Assembly (NCBI RefSeq): GCF_900114495.1
Contig: NZ_FOZI01000002.1
Location: 124,001 to 188,000, forward strand
Source: Dyella sp. OK004
GTDB lineage: Bacteria; Pseudomonadota; Gammaproteobacteria; Xanthomonadales; Rhodanobacteraceae
Length of the DNA stretch: 64,000 nt
Direction: 5' to 3'
Shown here: positions 43,573 to 52,396 of the stretch, one piece after another
How the letters are laid out: every line of letters begins with the position of its first letter
Numbering within the stretch: position 1 is the first letter of the stretch
Program-made: the position numbers and the translations under genes
Notes under the pieces: model-generated
Databases searched by the model: none
Told to the model about the DNA's origin: nothing
What the model saw: the letters and a program-made list of their open reading frames with translations, nothing else

Positions 43573-44583
43573 ATGACGCAAACGTCCCGGCCACGCGTCG
43601 CCATCATTGGCTGCGGCGGCACCATCGCTTCATTGGGTACGTCCAGCCTCGATCTGATGGACTACCCGGAACACGGCACCAAGCTCAGCGTCGAGCAGAT
43701 TCTGGAACGCGTGCCGGAGGCCGCCATGGCCGCTGAACTCGTCGCCGTGCCGTTTCGCTCCATCGGCAGCAACAACATCACGTATGCGGACTGGTTCGAG
43801 TTGCGTGCAACGCTGGCGCGTCTGTCGCGTGAGCAGCCGGACCTCGCTGGCTGCGTGATCCTACACGGCACGGCGACGCTGGAAGAGACGGCGTTCTTCC
43901 TCAACCTCACTCTGGATATCCCGCAGACCGTCGTGCTGACGGGTGCACAACGGCCGATCAGCGCCATCGGCTCCGATGCGCCGATGAACCTGATCGGCGC
44001 CATCCGCGTAGCGGCTTCGGCGGATTCCCGTGGACGCGGCGTGCTGGTGACGTTCAACGACGCGATCCTTGCCGCACGCGATGTAGTGAAAGTCTCCAAT
44101 CTCCGGCTCGATACCTTCCGCTCCGCAGATTTCGGCGCGCTGGGCGTGATCGATCCCGATGGCATCCAGTACTACCGCCTGCCGGCTCGGCGCCACGCTC
44201 CCGATGGCGCGTTCAAACACCTGCCTGACGGTACGCAACTGCCGCGTGTGGACATCGTCTACTCGTATGTCGGTGCCGACGACACGTTCATTGAGGCGGC
44301 ACTGGCGAAAGGCGCGCGTGGCCTAGTCTCCGCCGGACTCGCGCCGGGTCTCACCACCCGCACGGAAAAGCTGGCACTGGAAGCTGCCATCGACAACGGC
44401 ATCGCCGTGGTCCAGTGCACGCGCGCTCCGCTGGGTCGCGTGGCGCACCGGCGTTATCTGCGTGACGCAGGCTACATTCCCGGCGAGGATTTCACGCCAC
44501 AGAAGGCGCGCATCCTGCTTGCGCTCGGGCTGACGCAGACGCGTGACATCAACGCGCTGCGCAGCTACTTCCAGTCGCACTAG
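43573..44583 (+). CDS. Asparaginase-family amidohydrolase with altered catalytic Asp
   Basis: 336 aa, no signal peptide, so cytoplasmic. First catalytic Thr in GCGGTIAS, Ser in RSIGSNNITYADW, second Thr in HGTATLEETAFFLN, Lys in RDVVKVSN. The dyad Asp that follows the second Thr in asparaginases (HGTDT) is Ala here. In E. coli type II enzyme this Asp (D90) completes the Thr-Lys-Asp triad (family knowledge). The rest of the fold is preserved to the C-terminus (TPQKARILLALGLTQTRD), so it is not a decaying gene. It may belong to a subfamily with other substrates. Starts 52 bases after the thioesterase; AAGGAG lies upstream of the ATG. Confidence 0.85.
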   Translation: MTQTSRPRVAIIGCGGTIASLGTSSLDLMDYPEHGTKLSVEQILERVPEAAMAAELVAVPFRSIGSNNITYADWFELRATLARLSREQPDLAGCVILHGTATLEETAFFLNLTLDIPQTVVLTGAQRPISAIGSDAPMNLIGAIRVAASADSRGRGVLVTFNDAILAARDVVKVSNLRLDTFRSADFGALGVIDPDGIQYYRLPARRHAPDGAFKHLPDGTQLPRVDIVYSYVGADDTFIEAALAKGARGLVSAGLAPGLTTRTEKLALEAAIDNGIAVVQCTRAPLGRVAHRRYLRDAGYIPGEDFTPQKARILLALGLTQTRDINALRSYFQSH

Positions 44584-44707
44584 GTAGAAGGCTTTTCGGC
44601 TTGAACGCGGCCTGGCGTATTCGGGGTTAACGACCGCGCGACCACGGATGCCGCGCCTTCATACGAGGTGCGTAAGATCGGCAGCGCCTAACGAAAGGAG
44701 TTCGCCC

Positions 44708-46171
44708 GTGAGCAAGTTTCCCTTTAGCACCCTCGCCATGGCCTGTGCCGCTGCCATGGTTACTACGGTTGCCGCCGCGCCCTCCGGCGAGCGCACCGAA
44801 CTCACGCTCTATCGCAGTGATGATGCCTCGCTGTTCAACGCTGGCGACGGCGCCAGCGTGGATGCCGGCTATGCCGTTGCGCGCGAGCCACGCCGCCTGG
44901 AGCTGAAGGCTGGCGTGCAGGACCTGAGCCTGGGCGGCCTGCCCGCCTATCTCGATACCGAAGCGCTGGCCTTGAGCGTCGATGGCGGCGCGGCCAAGGT
45001 GCTGTCGCAGCGCCTGCGGCTGGGGCAAGGACAGGATGCCGCGCTCGGCAGCCTTGTCGGCCAGCCGATCGATGTCATCGGCAACAACGGCCAGCCGCTG
45101 GCGAGCGGTACCTTGCTGCGTGCCGGCAACGGCCTGCTGGTCAGCGATGCGGCAGGCAACACCACCTTGATCCGCGAATACGCAGCGGTGCGCGCGCACG
45201 GCAATTTCAACACCGGCTCCAGCCTGGAGCTGCGCGTGGATGCGGTGCGCGCCGGCTCGGCCAGGGCAACGCTCAGCTACCCGACGGCCGGCCTCGGCTG
45301 GCGGGCGGCCTACGTGGGCACCCTGCAGCCGGGCAACAGCTGCAAGCTGCAGTTCGAATCGCGGGCCAGCATCGCCAACCGCAGCGGGCGCGACTGGAGC
45401 AACACCCAGCTCACCCTGGTCGCGGGTGAGCCGCAGTTTGCCAAAGCTTCCGCTCCGCGACCGATGATGATGGCGGCAAGCTATCGCGGTAAGGCGGCGG
45501 AAAGCGCCGACATGCCGCAACAGTCCAGCCTCGCCGACTACCGCACTTACACCTTGCCTGGCGCCGTCGACCTGCCCGACGGCAGCGTCAGCCAGGTACC
45601 GCTCTACACCACTCACAGCATCGATTGCGAACGCACCCTGCTTTACGAAACGGGCGGCAACTGGACGCCGCCGCAGCCAATGATCGGCCGCGACTGGAGC
45701 CCGGGCGGCGGCAGCACGGTGACCAGCACGCTGCGTCTGCGCGCCTTCGACAGCCTGCCCGCCGGCTATCTGCGCGTGCTCGCGGCCGATCGCAACGGCA
45801 CACCGCAGTTCATCGGCGAGGGCCGTATCGCTGACACGCCCAAGGGCAGCGATGCCAGCATCACGCTGGGTACGGCATTTGATCTGCGTGCGACGCGCGA
45901 GCGTACCGAGTTCAAGCTGGACAAGGCGGGCCGCAGCATGGAAGAAGGCTTCCGCATCACCCTGACCAACGCCGGCGACACGGCGCGTACCGTGACGGTG
46001 CGCGAACATCCCAGCCGCTGGCGCGAATGGAACTTGCTGTCGTCCTCCAGCAAGCCGAGCGAACAGAAACCGGACTTGCTGGAATTCCGCATCGAAGTGC
46101 CTGCAGGCGGCAAAACCGTGCTCGACTACGCCGTGCGCTATCGCTGGTCCGAGGCCGAACAGCCGCAGTAA
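44708..46171 (+). CDS. DUF4139-type exported protein
   Basis: 487 aa from GTG 44708, chosen for AAGGAG six bases upstream and a signal peptide just after it (STLAMACAAAMVTTVAAA). The body has the features of DUF4139 proteins: N-terminal beta domain (LTLYRSDDASLFN), central YPTAGLGWRAAYVGTL and SIANRSGRDWSNTQLTLVAG, and a C-terminal beta part (VTVREHPSRWREWNLLSSSS). Probably periplasmic and beta-rich. Function unknown; some relatives are called mucoidy-related but I see no support here. The minus-strand frame across it is a shadow. Confidence 0.82.
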   Translation: MSKFPFSTLAMACAAAMVTTVAAAPSGERTELTLYRSDDASLFNAGDGASVDAGYAVAREPRRLELKAGVQDLSLGGLPAYLDTEALALSVDGGAAKVLSQRLRLGQGQDAALGSLVGQPIDVIGNNGQPLASGTLLRAGNGLLVSDAAGNTTLIREYAAVRAHGNFNTGSSLELRVDAVRAGSARATLSYPTAGLGWRAAYVGTLQPGNSCKLQFESRASIANRSGRDWSNTQLTLVAGEPQFAKASAPRPMMMAASYRGKAAESADMPQQSSLADYRTYTLPGAVDLPDGSVSQVPLYTTHSIDCERTLLYETGGNWTPPQPMIGRDWSPGGGSTVTSTLRLRAFDSLPAGYLRVLAADRNGTPQFIGEGRIADTPKGSDASITLGTAFDLRATRERTEFKLDKAGRSMEEGFRITLTNAGDTARTVTVREHPSRWREWNLLSSSSKPSEQKPDLLEFRIEVPAGGKTVLDYAVRYRWSEAEQPQ

Positions 46172-46198
46172 TTCCTACCCGGTTGGCCCCTGTACCTG

Positions 46199-46223
46199 CC
46201 CGCGAGTTTGATACTCTCGCGGG
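46199..46223 (+). terminator. Hairpin after the DUF4139 gene
   Basis: CCCGCGAG / CTCGCGGG arms with a nine-base loop, then CATTCTTTTCC. The T tract is imperfect, so termination may be partial before the isomerase gene. Confidence 0.6.
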
Positions 46224-46249
46224 CATTCTTTTCCCCGAAGGCCGGCGCC

Positions 46250-47002
46250 ATGCTCAACCTCGTCACCCATGATGCGATCACCGAGATCAACCTCGCACGG
46301 CCGCCGGTCAACGCGCTCAACCTAGACTTGCTGCACGCCATCCAGGGCGCCATCGCGCAGGCGGTGAAGGACGGTGCCCGCGGCATCGTGCTGTCCGGTG
46401 CGCCGGGCATGTTCTCGGCGGGCGTCGATGTGCCGGCGCTGCTGGGTCAGGATCGCGCTGGAGTGCGCGAGTACTGGCGTACGTTCTTTGCGACCTGCTC
46501 CGCTCTTGCCATGTCACCTGTGCCGGTAGTCGCCTCGCTCACCGGTCATGCGCCGGCAGGCGGCGCGGTGCTGTCGCTGTTTTGCGATTACCGGGTGATG
46601 GCGGAAGGTCCGTTCCGCATCGGCCTCAACGAAGTGCAGGTCGGGCTGATCGTGCCGGAATGCATCCAGCTGGCACTGCGCCGGGTGGTGGGCACCTATC
46701 GCGCCGAGCGCCTGCTAGTAGCCGGCGCCATGATCGAATCGCGGCAGGCACTGGCCTACGGTTTCGTGGATGAGCTGACCGCCGTGGATCAGGTCACCAC
46801 GCGTGCACTGCACTGGATCAACGAGCTGGTCGCTTTGCCGCCGGGCGCCATGCTGGCGACGCGCAAACTGGCACGCGCCGATCTCACCTCGGCCTGGGCC
46901 GACCCGGATGCATTACCGATTGACCAGTTCGTCGATGCGTTCTTCAGCGAAGAAACCCAGGCCGTCTTGCAGCAGCTGGTAGCGCGCCTGAAGAAGAAGT
47001 AG
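46250..47002 (+). CDS. Crotonase-fold enzyme, likely delta3-delta2-enoyl-CoA isomerase
   Basis: 250 aa from ATG 46250. Crotonase oxyanion region FSAGVDVPAL and GHAPAGGAVLSLFCDYRV. The first hydratase Glu (in GGxELA) is replaced by Val, while the second is kept in IGLNEVQVGLIVPECI. That single-Glu pattern, and the GHAPAGG...CDYRVMAEG...GLNE sequence, recall the mitochondrial ECI1 isomerases that move the double bond of unsaturated fatty acyl-CoA during beta-oxidation (family knowledge). The call of isomerase over hydratase is inferred. Convergent with sseA, four bases apart. Confidence 0.82.
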   Translation: MLNLVTHDAITEINLARPPVNALNLDLLHAIQGAIAQAVKDGARGIVLSGAPGMFSAGVDVPALLGQDRAGVREYWRTFFATCSALAMSPVPVVASLTGHAPAGGAVLSLFCDYRVMAEGPFRIGLNEVQVGLIVPECIQLALRRVVGTYRAERLLVAGAMIESRQALAYGFVDELTAVDQVTTRALHWINELVALPPGAMLATRKLARADLTSAWADPDALPIDQFVDAFFSEETQAVLQQLVARLKKK

Positions 47003-47006
47003 GCGT

Positions 47007-47867
47007 TTATGCCTTCTCGATGGGGCGCGCCGGGTCGCTGACCCAGCCGCTCCACGACGGTGCATACAGGCGCGAGCCGCTCAGGCCGGCGTATTCCATC
47101 GCCAGCAGATTGTGACAAGCCGTCACGCCTGACCCGCACATATGTACGACCTGCGCGGGTGCGAATGCGCCCAGCAGCTCGGTGAAATCGCGCCGCAACT
47201 CGTCAGGTGATTTGAAGCGCCCTTGCGCATCGAGATTCTCGGAGAACGGATGATTGACCGCCCCCGGCACGTGGCCACCGGCGCGATCGATCGGTTCCAC
47301 CTCGCCGCGATAGCGCGGCGCGGCGCGTGCGTCGATCAGCAACTGCGCCGGTTGCTGGAACACCGCCTGATGGTCGGTAGTGAATCGTGAAGCGTCATAG
47401 CGCAAAGACACAGCAGTGGCGGCGCGCTGCACGTCGCCCGACTCCAGCGGCAAACCGGCCGCCTGCCATGCCTGGAAACCACCATCGAGCACTGCGACAT
47501 CGCTTATGCCGACCAGACGCAACAACCACCACAGGCGTGCGGCAGCCAGTGCACCGCCCGCGGTGTCGTAGCACACCACCTGTAAACCGGGGCGCCAGCC
47601 CCAGCGGGACAGCACCGCGGAGAACGCTTGTTCCAGCGGTAGCGGATGTCGTCCGAGGCCTTCGGCCTGGCGTGACAGATCGGAGAGATCGCGATCCAGG
47701 CTGGCGTAAACCGCGCCGGGAATATGGCCCTCGCGATAATCCTGTTCGCCTTTCGTGCTGTCCCTGCCCGGCGCCGCCAGCTCGAAGCGGCAGTCCACGA
47801 TCAGGACGTCCTGCGCCGGCAAGGCGGTCAGTTCGTCGACAGTGATCAAAGTCGTATGCAGGCTCAT
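47007..47867 (-). CDS. sseA: 3-mercaptopyruvate/thiosulfate sulfurtransferase
   Basis: 286 aa, two rhodanese domains. The N-terminal domain is inactive (CYDTAGGALAAARLWWLL with no CxxxxR loop). The C-terminal domain has the active loop CGSGVTA with Cys near residue 245; this loop is the mercaptopyruvate type, as in E. coli SseA. Transfers sulfur to cyanide or thiols. Its start overlaps the NUDIX gene stop by four bases; last gene of DUF1289-nudL-sseA. Confidence 0.93.
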   Translation of the reverse strand: MSLHTTLITVDELTALPAQDVLIVDCRFELAAPGRDSTKGEQDYREGHIPGAVYASLDRDLSDLSRQAEGLGRHPLPLEQAFSAVLSRWGWRPGLQVVCYDTAGGALAAARLWWLLRLVGISDVAVLDGGFQAWQAAGLPLESGDVQRAATAVSLRYDASRFTTDHQAVFQQPAQLLIDARAAPRYRGEVEPIDRAGGHVPGAVNHPFSENLDAQGRFKSPDELRRDFTELLGAFAPAQVVHMCGSGVTACHNLLAMEYAGLSGSRLYAPSWSGWVSDPARPIEKA

Positions 47868-48472
47868 GTGCGCCCCATTCTCTGCAACAGATTGAACAGC
47901 ATCGCGGCGGTGGCACCCCAGATGCGATGCCCGCCATGCACAAATTCCACCATCTCGCGGCGATGGCCGCGAAACTCCATGGTGTAGCGGCGCATATTGG
48001 CCGGATCCAGGAAAAAGCCCAGCGGTACTTCAAATACTTCCGCCACTTCGGCCGGCGCCGGATACAGCCGCGCCTGCGGTGCGATGCGCGCTACGACGGG
48101 CGTAATGCGGTAGCCGCTGATCGTTTCAAAGCCGTCCAGAAAGCCCACCGGCGTCACCAGTGAACGATCGAGACCGACCTCTTCCTCGCTCTCGCGCAAC
48201 GCCGTGGCGACCGCATCCGCATCCTCCGGATCCGTGCGCCCGCCAGGGAACGCCACCTGCCCGGCATGCGCCTGCAGATTGTCGGTGCGCACGGTGAGTA
48301 CCAGCCGGGGCTGCACACCCTCGCGCCACCCCAGCAGCACAGCGGCAGGACGACGCGGCGTCGCGCCGATCAGATCCGCCATCTCGCGATGGTTCCAGCC
48401 TGGGCCTTCGGGTGGGGACGACAGGGGCCGCAGGGCCGAGAAAAGTACCGACAGCGGGTCGCTGTCGGTCAT
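47864..48472 (-). CDS. nudL: NUDIX CoA pyrophosphatase (NudL-like)
   Basis: 202 aa. NUDIX box FPGGRTDPEDADAVATAL then RESEEEVGL, with the four-residue-shifted spacing typical of NudL/PCD1 CoA diphosphatases; downstream ISGYRITPVVARI matches the NudL VTGYQVTPVV segment. Hydrolyses CoA or acyl-CoA to 4'-phosphopantetheine and ADP (family knowledge). Overlaps the DUF1289 gene by four bases and sseA by four bases. Confidence 0.92.
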   Translation of the reverse strand: MTDSDPLSVLFSALRPLSSPPEGPGWNHREMADLIGATPRRPAAVLLGWREGVQPRLVLTVRTDNLQAHAGQVAFPGGRTDPEDADAVATALRESEEEVGLDRSLVTPVGFLDGFETISGYRITPVVARIAPQARLYPAPAEVAEVFEVPLGFFLDPANMRRYTMEFRGHRREMVEFVHGGHRIWGATAAMLFNLLQRMGRT

Positions 48473-48663
48473 GGCGACTCGCGCCCGGGCAGGACCTCGT
48501 CCATATAGCGCGCACGCTCTGCGTCGCTCATGCCGCGCCAGCGGGCGATTTCGTCGCCGGTGCGGAAACAGCCCTCACAATAGCCACGCGCGTCCAGCCG
48601 GCAGATGCCGATGCACGGGCTGAGTATGGGAGCGAGGTAAACGGCGGCGGGATCGTTCGGCAT
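48469..48663 (-). CDS. DUF1289 small cysteine-rich protein
   Basis: 64 aa. Contains the family pattern SPCIGICRLD then GYCEGCFRT and EIARWRGMSDAERARYM. Four cysteines (CxxxC...CxxC) suggest metal or Fe-S binding. Function unknown; often found as a small neighbour of NUDIX or reductase genes. First gene of a three-gene overlapping operon. Confidence 0.9.
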   Translation of the reverse strand: MPNDPAAVYLAPILSPCIGICRLDARGYCEGCFRTGDEIARWRGMSDAERARYMDEVLPGRESP

Positions 48664-48723
48664 GGAACCGACATGCTAGCCGAAGCGGCGGAGCCTGTTC
48701 AAAAGCTGCCGCCGCGTTTCTTG

Positions 48724-49443
48724 TTACTGCTTGATTTCCAGCAATTCGATGTCGAACACCAGCGCCTCATTCGGGCCGATACGCGGCAGATCGCCGCGCT
48801 CGCCATAAGCCAGTGCCGGCGGGATCACCACACGCCATTTGTCACCGGTGTGCATGCGCTGGATCACGTCCTGCCAGCCGGGGATGACCTTGTTGTTGAC
48901 GATGAAGCTCACCGGCGAACCGTGCGCCCACGAGCTGTCGAACTCGGTGCCGTCGATCAGCATGGCGCGGAAATTCACCGTCACCGTGCTGTTGGCGCTG
49001 GGCTGGTCTTTGCCGTCGCCCTGCTTGAGCACCTGGTACTGGATGCCGGACGGCAGTTGCACCACGCCGGGCTTCTGGCGATTGCGGGCCAGGTAGTCCG
49101 TGCTCTTGGTCGCGTTGGCCGCAGCCACGCGCTGGAATTCGGACACCGCCTTGTCGTGCATGCGTTTGTCGAGCCGGCGCAACTGTTCGTGCATGTCCTG
49201 CATGGGTACAGCCGGGCGACGCTTGCCGTAGGCGTCCTGGATCGCGCGCTGCATGGTGACGATGTCCACATCGGGATCACCGTTGGCGAACTGGCTACCG
49301 ATCTGGTAGCCGATCGCGTAGGACAGCTTGTTCTTGTCCAGCTTGGTCGCCTGCGCATCGGACGTCGTGTCGCGACTCTGCGCATGCGTGGCCGCCGTAC
49401 CGAGCACCATCATGCCCAGGGCCAACCAACGCAGTCGTGTCAT
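48724..49443 (-). CDS. Exported FKBP-type peptidyl-prolyl isomerase (FklB/Mip-like)
   Basis: 239 aa from ATG 49443, with GGAGG upstream. Signal peptide about 1-21 (RWLALGMMVLGTAATHA). Helical dimerisation part about 30-125 (DKNKLSYAIGYQIGSQF), then FKBP domain about 135-238 (VTVNFRAMLIDGTEFDSSW, VIPGWQDVIQRMHTGDKWRVVIP, LAYGERG, FDIELLEI). Catalyses proline isomerisation in periplasmic or outer-membrane protein folding; Mip relatives aid virulence. No lipobox cysteine in the signal peptide, so soluble. Divergent from the enoyl-CoA hydratase gene. Confidence 0.93.
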   Translation of the reverse strand: MTRLRWLALGMMVLGTAATHAQSRDTTSDAQATKLDKNKLSYAIGYQIGSQFANGDPDVDIVTMQRAIQDAYGKRRPAVPMQDMHEQLRRLDKRMHDKAVSEFQRVAAANATKSTDYLARNRQKPGVVQLPSGIQYQVLKQGDGKDQPSANSTVTVNFRAMLIDGTEFDSSWAHGSPVSFIVNNKVIPGWQDVIQRMHTGDKWRVVIPPALAYGERGDLPRIGPNEALVFDIELLEIKQ

Positions 49444-49602
49444 GCCATTCCTCCATCGCAGTGCGCGAGCCGGCACATCCTAAGTGGTTTGACGGCGGCG
49501 TGCAGCGGTACCGGTCGCACCGGCTTATCCTGGCTAAGAACGTGCCAGGCCTCAAAGGTTCCCGCTGCTACTATCCGCGGTTTCGATCCGCTGGAACTTG
49601 TC

Positions 49603-50385
49603 ATGGCCTATCGCAATCTGGAAATCGGCAACCGCGGGGCGGTGCGCACCATCACGGTGAATCGCCCGGACAAACTCAATGCACTGAATCGCGACACCCT
49701 CAACGAACTGACCCTGGCCTTCGCCCAGGCTGCGCAAGACGACGCCGTGCGCGTGGTGGTGCTGGCCGGTGCCGGCGAAAAGGCCTTCGTAGCCGGCGCC
49801 GACATCAGCGAGATGAACGGCTACACCCCGGTGCAGGCCCAGGGCTTCTCCCGCGCCGGCCAGCGCCTGATGAGCTCGATCGAGCGGCTGGGCAAGCCGG
49901 TGATCGCGCGCATCCAGGGCTTCGCTCTTGGCGGCGGCATGGAACTGGCCATGGCCTGTCATCTACGCGTAGCCAGCGAAAAGGCCAAATTTGGCCAACC
50001 GGAAATCAATCTCGGCCTGATCCCCGGCTTCGGCGGCACCCAGCGCTTGTTGCGTCTGGCCGGTCGCGGCGCCGCGCTGGAGCTGTGCCTGACCGGCACG
50101 CCGATCAACGCCCAGCGTGCCTACGAACTCGGTGTGGTAACGCGGGTTACCGCGCCCGAGGCGCTCGACGAGGCGGTGAACGCGCTGGCCGACCAGTTGG
50201 CCGCTGCTGCGCCGCTGGCTGCCGCGGGCATTCTGGACGCCGTCCTGCAAGGTGGCGAAACCAGCATCGACCAGGGCCTGGAGTTCGAGACCCAGGCCTT
50301 CGCCCTCGCCTTCTCCACCGAGGATATGCACGAAGGCACCACGGCGTTCCTGGAAAAGCGCAAAGCCGAATTCAAAGGCAGGTAA
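49603..50385 (+). CDS. Enoyl-CoA hydratase
   Basis: 260 aa from ATG 49603; the frame is open far upstream only as antisense of fklB and its neighbours. Hydrates trans-2-enoyl-CoA in fatty-acid beta-oxidation. Crotonase residues: VAGADISEM, GFALGGGMELAMAC (first catalytic Glu), FGQPEINLGLIPGFGGTQ (second Glu). Tail AFLEKRKAEFKGR as in short-chain enoyl-CoA hydratases. This is the active hydratase type, unlike the single-Glu gene at 46250. Convergent with the DUF1684 gene across a hairpin. Confidence 0.95.
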   Translation: MAYRNLEIGNRGAVRTITVNRPDKLNALNRDTLNELTLAFAQAAQDDAVRVVVLAGAGEKAFVAGADISEMNGYTPVQAQGFSRAGQRLMSSIERLGKPVIARIQGFALGGGMELAMACHLRVASEKAKFGQPEINLGLIPGFGGTQRLLRLAGRGAALELCLTGTPINAQRAYELGVVTRVTAPEALDEAVNALADQLAAAAPLAAAGILDAVLQGGETSIDQGLEFETQAFALAFSTEDMHEGTTAFLEKRKAEFKGR

Positions 50386-50396
50386 TGCGCGACAAA

Positions 50397-50438
50397 CGAG
50401 GGTGTGACACTAGCCGTGGCTAGTGTCCCGCACCCTCG
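50397..50438. terminator. Long bidirectional hairpin between enoyl-CoA hydratase and DUF1684 genes
   Basis: CGAGGGTG + GACACTAGCC / GGCTAGTGTC + CACCCTCG with a two-base central gap. It contains the TAG stop codon of the minus-strand gene. No strong U tract, so termination is inferred. Confidence 0.65.
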
Positions 50439-51349
50439 AATTTCTTCTCACCCGCCGTGATGGCCACGCCCAGTCGGTTCTCCGGCGGCGCCAGCGGACA
50501 GACCACGTGCGGTGTGATCGCGCAGGGTGGGTTCTCCGCCAGGTTGAAGTCGAGCACGACCTTGCCGTCCTTCGGCATGGCAGCGTAAAGGAAGCGCGCG
50601 CCGCCGTAGGTGAGCTTGCCGGCAGTGCGATCGCTGAGGACGAAGAACAGGCGGCCGTCCTCTTCCATCGGAATCAGCGTGTAACGCTTGCCATCGCGCT
50701 CGAATACCGCCTGCCCTGCCACCGGCTCGTCGCTTTCCGCGCCGGCGACGTTGACCAGCTTGAGCGTGTGCGGCGTCTCGAACGGCTGCCACTGCGCCTC
50801 GATCTTCCATGACGGATCGACCGGGAAGTAGTTGAAGCCGGGGAAATGCGTGCGTAACGGCGCCGCGTTGTCCTTCACCCGCAAGCCGCGCCGCGCGCCA
50901 GTCTCGACCACGTAGAGGTAGCGCTCGGGACCGAAATAGGCGCGGGTCGGCGTGTGCTTCTCCTGCGCCCCCTGCGTCGACATCGGACTCGCCGTCGCCG
51001 ACTTGCCGTCGACCGTGACGGTCACGCCATCTACGGTTCGCAAGCTCACCGTGCCATCGGCGGCGAGATGCAGCACCCCCAGGTGCGCCGGCGCGCCAGG
51101 CACAGGGAAATGATTGTCCGCCGCAGCACCGACCGTATTGTCACCGGGCTCCAGCCAGCAGGAGCCGACCAGGCTGAGGTAGCCGTCTGGACGCTGCAGC
51201 GCCTCAACTCGTGCAGCGCGCGCCGATGCGACCTGTTTCGCGTAATCACCACCCACTTCCGCGGCATGTACCGGAATGAATGGCAACGCAGCAAACGACA
51301 AAGCAGCGAAGACGGTACAGCAGGTGAAGCGCAGCATCGAACGTCGCAT
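50420..51349 (-). CDS. DUF1684 exported protein (second of a tandem pair)
   Basis: 309 aa from ATG 51349 (51337 also possible); the longer frame upstream is a shadow of the first copy. Signal peptide about 1-30 (LSFAALPFIPVHAA). DUF1684 features: RVEALQRPDGYLSLVGSCWL, GVLHL, TRAYFGPERYLYV, NYFPVDPSWKIEA, TYGGARFLYAAMPKDGKVVLDFN, NPPCAITPHVVCPLAPPEN. Periplasmic; function unknown. Clear paralogue of the gene at 51406-52323, 56 bases upstream on the same strand. Confidence 0.87.
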   Translation of the reverse strand: MRRSMLRFTCCTVFAALSFAALPFIPVHAAEVGGDYAKQVASARAARVEALQRPDGYLSLVGSCWLEPGDNTVGAAADNHFPVPGAPAHLGVLHLAADGTVSLRTVDGVTVTVDGKSATASPMSTQGAQEKHTPTRAYFGPERYLYVVETGARRGLRVKDNAAPLRTHFPGFNYFPVDPSWKIEAQWQPFETPHTLKLVNVAGAESDEPVAGQAVFERDGKRYTLIPMEEDGRLFFVLSDRTAGKLTYGGARFLYAAMPKDGKVVLDFNLAENPPCAITPHVVCPLAPPENRLGVAITAGEKKFEGAGH

Positions 51350-51405
51350 GTCTATCCGTACCGATGAGGACAAGGCTGCGAAAGAAATCGCTGCAGCAGC
51401 CACGC

Positions 51406-52323
51406 TCAGTGATGCTCGCCGCGATACTTCTTTTCGCCGGCGGTGATCGCCACATCCAGCCGGTTTTCCGGCGGCGCCAGCGGACACGTCGCAAAGGCCG
51501 TGAACGCGCAAGGCGGGTTGTAGGCCTTGTTGAAGTCGAGCACGACCTTGCCATCCTTCGGCAGGGCGGCATAGAGGAAGCGCGCAGCACCGTAGGTTTC
51601 TTTACCCGAGGTACGGTCGGCCAGCACGAAGAACAGCTCGCCACCCGGCTCTTCCTGGTACGGCAGCAACTCGAAGGTATGGCCGTCGCGTTTGAATACA
51701 GCCTTGCCCGGCACGTCGACCTTGTCGATGGTGCCGATCACCGAGCCGATCTCCAGCTTCTGAGGCGGATCGAACGGCACCCAATCGGCAACGACGCGCC
51801 ATGAAGGGTCGATCGGGAAGTAGTCGATACCGAGAAAGTTCGCGCGCGTCTCCGCCGCGCTATCTTTGACGCGCAGCCCCTTACGGCCGTCACGATCAAT
51901 CACATAAAAATTGGCCGTGCCGAACGCAACCGTGGTCGGCGTGGCTTGGCCGGCATGCTGATCGTCGATCAGGGTTGCCTCAGGCAGCGGCTTGCCGTCG
52001 ACCGTCGCGCCGCTGTCAGCAGCGAGCTTGATATGTACCGCGCCATCCTTGCCCAACTGCACCACACCCAAATGTGCGGGGCCAGCCTTGAGCACGATGT
52101 CGTTGTCGGCAGCACTGCCAACTCGGTTATCACCCTCGTTCAGCCACTCCAGCCCGATCAGGCTCAGCCAGCCGGAGGGTGCGGTGAGATTGGCGGTGCG
52201 CTTGTCGCGCCACTGCTGGATTTCCTGCGAATAGTGGCCAGGCGCGGAGGCGTGGCTGGTTTCGGCTTGCACGGCGACAACTCCAAGGCTCAAGGCAACA
52301 ACAAGGGCGGCGCGACGCAACAT
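51406..52323 (-). CDS. DUF1684 exported protein (first of a tandem pair)
   Basis: 305 aa. Signal peptide about 1-20 (AALVVALSLGVVAVQA). Same domain order as its neighbour: PSGWLSLIGLEWLNEGDN, DYFPIDPSWRVVADW, TYGAARFLYAALPKDGKVVLDFN, NPPCAFTAFATCPLAPPEN. The two conserved cysteines near the end occur in both copies. The proteins are diverged, so the duplication is old. Function unknown. Confidence 0.88.
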   Translation of the reverse strand: MLRRAALVVALSLGVVAVQAETSHASAPGHYSQEIQQWRDKRTANLTAPSGWLSLIGLEWLNEGDNRVGSAADNDIVLKAGPAHLGVVQLGKDGAVHIKLAADSGATVDGKPLPEATLIDDQHAGQATPTTVAFGTANFYVIDRDGRKGLRVKDSAAETRANFLGIDYFPIDPSWRVVADWVPFDPPQKLEIGSVIGTIDKVDVPGKAVFKRDGHTFELLPYQEEPGGELFFVLADRTSGKETYGAARFLYAALPKDGKVVLDFNKAYNPPCAFTAFATCPLAPPENRLDVAITAGEKKYRGEHH

Positions 52324-52396
52324 GGCATGGACCCGTCAGGAGACTGGGTTCGAGTATGGACGTCTATTTGCCGGGGCTGCAAGCGCGGGACATAGC

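Noticed and set aside
44627-46009. 460-codon minus-strand frame
   Set aside because: Shadow of the DUF4139 gene. The plus frame has a signal peptide, ribosome site and family motifs.
48412-49602. Long N-terminal extension of the plus-strand hydratase frame
   Set aside because: This part is the antisense of the NUDIX, DUF1289 and FKBP genes; the hydratase begins at 49603 with the family N-terminus.
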